Below, piece by piece: positions 62,198 through 64,000 of a DNA stretch of 64,000 bases. The DNA comes from Mesorhizobium sp. M00.F.Ca.ET.216.01.1.1 (GTDB taxonomy: Bacteria > Pseudomonadota > Alphaproteobacteria > Rhizobiales > Rhizobiaceae), in the NCBI RefSeq assembly GCF_004010325.2, contig NZ_SADR02000022.1:62001-126000 (forward strand). The letters run 5' to 3'. The notes below the pieces were generated by a model. That model saw only the letters and a program-made list of their open reading frames with translations. It searched no databases and had not been told where the DNA came from. Each line of letters starts with the position of its first letter. Positions within the stretch are counted from its first letter, which is position 1. A program made the position numbers and the translations under genes.

Positions 62198-62377
62198 ACG
62201 GCGCTCCCCTTACGTCGGCCCGCAGGGCCGGGTGGGGTGAAGGCGGTCTATTTCCTCCCATCTCGGTTCACAACTGGCTCCGCCAAAATTGCTCTTCGAC
62301 CCTCACCTACTGTTCGCGATGTCCTCGCACACCTGTGCGCAACCCCGTCAAACACCCTCGCGGGGAAGGGTAAGGCA
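62198..62377. repeat. Probable degenerate rhizobial repeat between ECH and pdxH genes
   Basis: This 180-base gap contains GC-rich blocks such as CGGCCCGCAGGGCCGG and CCCTCGCGGGGAAGGG, which look like pieces of palindromic intergenic repeats, but no full element with matching arms was found. No gene is supported. Confidence 0.35.
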
Positions 62378-62995
62378 CTACGGATAAAGCCTCGTCTTGT
62401 CCCAGCCGCCCTCGGCATTGCGGGAAAACAGGACGCGGTCGTGCAACCTGAACGGCCGGTCGTGCCAGAACTCGATCGTCTGCGGCACGATGCGGAAGCC
62501 CGACCAGTATTTCGGCCGTGGAATCTCGCCGATGGCATAGCGCGCCGTGTATTCGGCGACGGCTTTTTCCAGCGCGAAACGGCTTTCCAGCGGCCGCGAC
62601 TGTTTCGAGGCCCAGGCGCCGATGCGGCTGCCGCGCGGACGTGTCGCGTAATAGGCGTCGGCTTCCGCGTCTCTGACGATCTCCACCGGCCCGCGCACGC
62701 GCACCTGCCGGCGCAGCGATTTCCAGTGGAAGCACATCGCCGCCTTCATGCTGCCAAGAATCTCGCGGCCCTTGGTGCTCTCGAAATTCGTATAGAAGAC
62801 AAACCCACTTTCGTCGAACCCCTTGAGCAACACCATCCGCACATCCGGCATGCCGTCGGCATCGACGGTCGCCAGCGCCACGCCGTTGGGGTCGTTGATC
62901 TCACTCTTCATGGCGTCGTCGAGCCATGCGGCAAAGAGGCGGAACGGCTCTGCAGACTCGGTAAAGTCACCGCTTGTTAACTCAGTTTCGCTCAT
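62378..62995 (-). CDS. pdxH: Pyridoxamine 5'-phosphate oxidase
   Basis: A 205-residue FMN enzyme making pyridoxal phosphate. Conserved regions are MPDVRMVLLKGFDESGFVFYTNFES, CFHWKSLRRQVRVRG, YYATRPRGSRIGAWASKQSRPL and the C-terminal FEIV-like IVPQTIEFWHDRPFRLHDRV. It is divergent from the lipoprotein gene. Confidence 0.97.
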   Translation of the reverse strand: MSETELTSGDFTESAEPFRLFAAWLDDAMKSEINDPNGVALATVDADGMPDVRMVLLKGFDESGFVFYTNFESTKGREILGSMKAAMCFHWKSLRRQVRVRGPVEIVRDAEADAYYATRPRGSRIGAWASKQSRPLESRFALEKAVAEYTARYAIGEIPRPKYWSGFRIVPQTIEFWHDRPFRLHDRVLFSRNAEGGWDKTRLYP

Positions 62996-63036
62996 AGTTT
63001 TCCCAAATTTTGTCGCTGGCTGGGGGAGATTGCCGA

Positions 63037-63498
63037 TTGTCGCGTATCGCGCAAGCTTTTGACAGCGGGCAATGGAACGTTATCGCTTCGGCCAGCGCCA
63101 GGTTTGCGGTTGTTGTTATCGCTCTGCCGCTTGCTGCCTGTGGTGCCGGCGGCTTCAGCTTGGAGAAAGCCGAAGTCGACCGTTCGATCCTGACCAGCAG
63201 CACGCCAGCTTCCGCCATGCCGATCGATCAGGACAGCGCCTCGGACCAGACCACGATCGGCAACGCCGTGTCTTCCGCCGACATCGAACAACTTCGCGGG
63301 CAGGCGGTTCCCTGGGCGAATTCCAGCACCGGTTCGCGTGGGTCCATCACCGAACTGGTGGAATTGAAGGACAACGGCCAGACCTGCCGCCGCTTCACCG
63401 CCTCGCGCGAAAGCTTTGACGGCGTCGCGCTGTTCAAGGGCGAGGTATGCCTGGCCGGCGCCGGTGGCTGGCGCATGCAGGACTTCAAAGCGCTTTAG
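63037..63498 (+). CDS. Lipoprotein, surface-antigen-like
   Basis: A 153-residue putative lipoprotein. The hydrophobic FAVVVIALPLAACGAGG has a lipobox LAAC, and the mature part contains DIEQLRGQAVPWANSSTGSRGSITE and a Cys pair (TCRRFTASRE...EVCLAG). It resembles rickettsial 17-kDa/RT0821-type surface proteins in plan. TTG at 63037 follows GGAGA by seven bases; TTG at 63010 is longer. Function unknown; probably envelope structure. Confidence 0.85.
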   Translation: MSRIAQAFDSGQWNVIASASARFAVVVIALPLAACGAGGFSLEKAEVDRSILTSSTPASAMPIDQDSASDQTTIGNAVSSADIEQLRGQAVPWANSSTGSRGSITELVELKDNGQTCRRFTASRESFDGVALFKGEVCLAGAGGWRMQDFKAL

Positions 63499-63594
63499 TC
63501 CGATTTTTCCGCCCTCTATATGGCTGTGCACCAATGGAATTTCTTCCTATATAGGATGCAACTGTAGACTCACTCTCTCTTGCAGGCAGGAAGC

Positions 63595-64000
63595 ATGCGC
63601 GACCCCTATGAGGTGCTGGGCGTTGCCAAAAACGCATCGGCCAAGGACATAAAATCGGCGTACCGCAAACTCGCCAAGCAGTACCATCCGGACCAGAATC
63701 CGGATCCCAAGGCGAAGGAGCGGTTTGCCGCAGCTAACCAGGCTTACGAGATCGTCGGCGACGAGAAGAGCCGTGCTGCTTTCGATCGCGGCGAGATCGA
63801 CGCCGACGGCAAGCCACGTTTCCAGGGCTTCGAGGGTGCCGCAGGCGGTGGCGATCCGTTCGCCGGCTTCCGCCGGCAACAGGCGCCCGGCGGCTCGCAT
63901 TTCGAATTCCGCACGGGCCGTCCGGGCGGTGATCCGTTCGACGGCAACAGCGATATCTTCAGCCAGATTTTCGGCGATACTTTCTCACAGTCTCGCGGCG
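63595..64000 (+). CDS. J-domain protein (DnaJ-class co-chaperone), truncated by the window
   Basis: The first 135 residues of a DnaJ-class protein. The J domain (residues 1-67) has the HPD motif at 31-33 (KQYHPDQNPD), which stimulates Hsp70 ATPase activity, followed by a glycine/phenylalanine-rich linker (GGDPFAGFRRQQAPGG). The zinc finger, if any, would lie beyond the window; a CbpA-like member without it is also possible. Confidence 0.93.
   Translation, partial: MRDPYEVLGVAKNASAKDIKSAYRKLAKQYHPDQNPDPKAKERFAAANQAYEIVGDEKSRAAFDRGEIDADGKPRFQGFEGAAGGGDPFAGFRRQQAPGGSHFEFRTGRPGGDPFDGNSDIFSQIFGDTFSQSRG

Overview
The window looks like a chromosomal segment of a Mesorhizobium-type alphaproteobacterium (Rhizobiales, Phyllobacteriaceae). 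This rests on its high GC content, an F0 ATP synthase cluster with b and b' subunits and no F1 genes, a BacA/SbmA peptide transporter, a BioR/BioY biotin circuit with TTATCTATAA boxes, an alpha-r14 ('cuckoo') small RNA, a DUF6101 protein, and the palindromic repeats that rhizobia scatter through their genomes. No phage, plasmid backbone, insertion sequence, CRISPR array, rRNA or tRNA is visible.

Layout. 1-6.2 kb: a cupin protein, then an RND efflux operon (small protein, inner-membrane pump, periplasmic adaptor) divergent from a TetR regulator, with a double GTTAC-N6-GTAAC operator between them. 6.2-14 kb: a small RNA with three CCUCCUCCC-type loops, followed by a minus-strand set encoding a LacI regulator, a sugar-type ABC importer and a FAH-family dehydratase. 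Facing it on the plus strand are a remnant of another ABC ATPase and an aldehyde dehydrogenase. Together these suggest uptake and oxidative breakdown of a pentose or sugar acid. 14-15.4 kb: a toxin-antitoxin module whose PIN toxin is frameshifted. 15.6-23.8 kb: ArsR/SRPBCC pair, YffB, DUF488, M29 aminopeptidase, LysR, MFS, BacA and a polysaccharide deacetylase. 23.9-29.7 kb: TPR protein, Der GTPase, LysR with divergent MFS, and a SleB-type cell-wall hydrolase. 30-32.8 kb: atpI-atpB-atpE-atpF'-atpF, closed by a strong bidirectional terminator.

32.8-41.7 kb: RNase HII, a radical SAM protein, a GT2-like protein, a PhyH-like dioxygenase, MoaB, IspE, a small membrane protein, an S49 peptidase, a NPPF methyltransferase with DUF2007, and a polyprenyl diphosphate synthase. 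41.8-44.4 kb: the biotin locus, with BioR (apparently leaderless), an EVE-like protein, BioY and DUF1284. 44.6-52.1 kb: TPR protein, GNAT, GlyQ and GlyS; glyS carries two palindromic elements translated in frame. Two secreted proteins of unknown function follow. 52.2-64 kb: Sua5/TsaC, FAD-linked oxidase, DUF6101, UbiA, PurD, GH25 lysozyme-like protein, a cysteine-rich small protein, acyl-CoA dehydrogenase with enoyl-CoA hydratase, PdxH, a lipoprotein, and a J-domain protein cut by the window end.

Most of the window is core metabolism and envelope function. The most unusual points are the in-frame palindromic elements in glyS, the anti-Shine-Dalgarno small RNA, the leaderless BioR-controlled bioR gene, and the double operator of the efflux locus.
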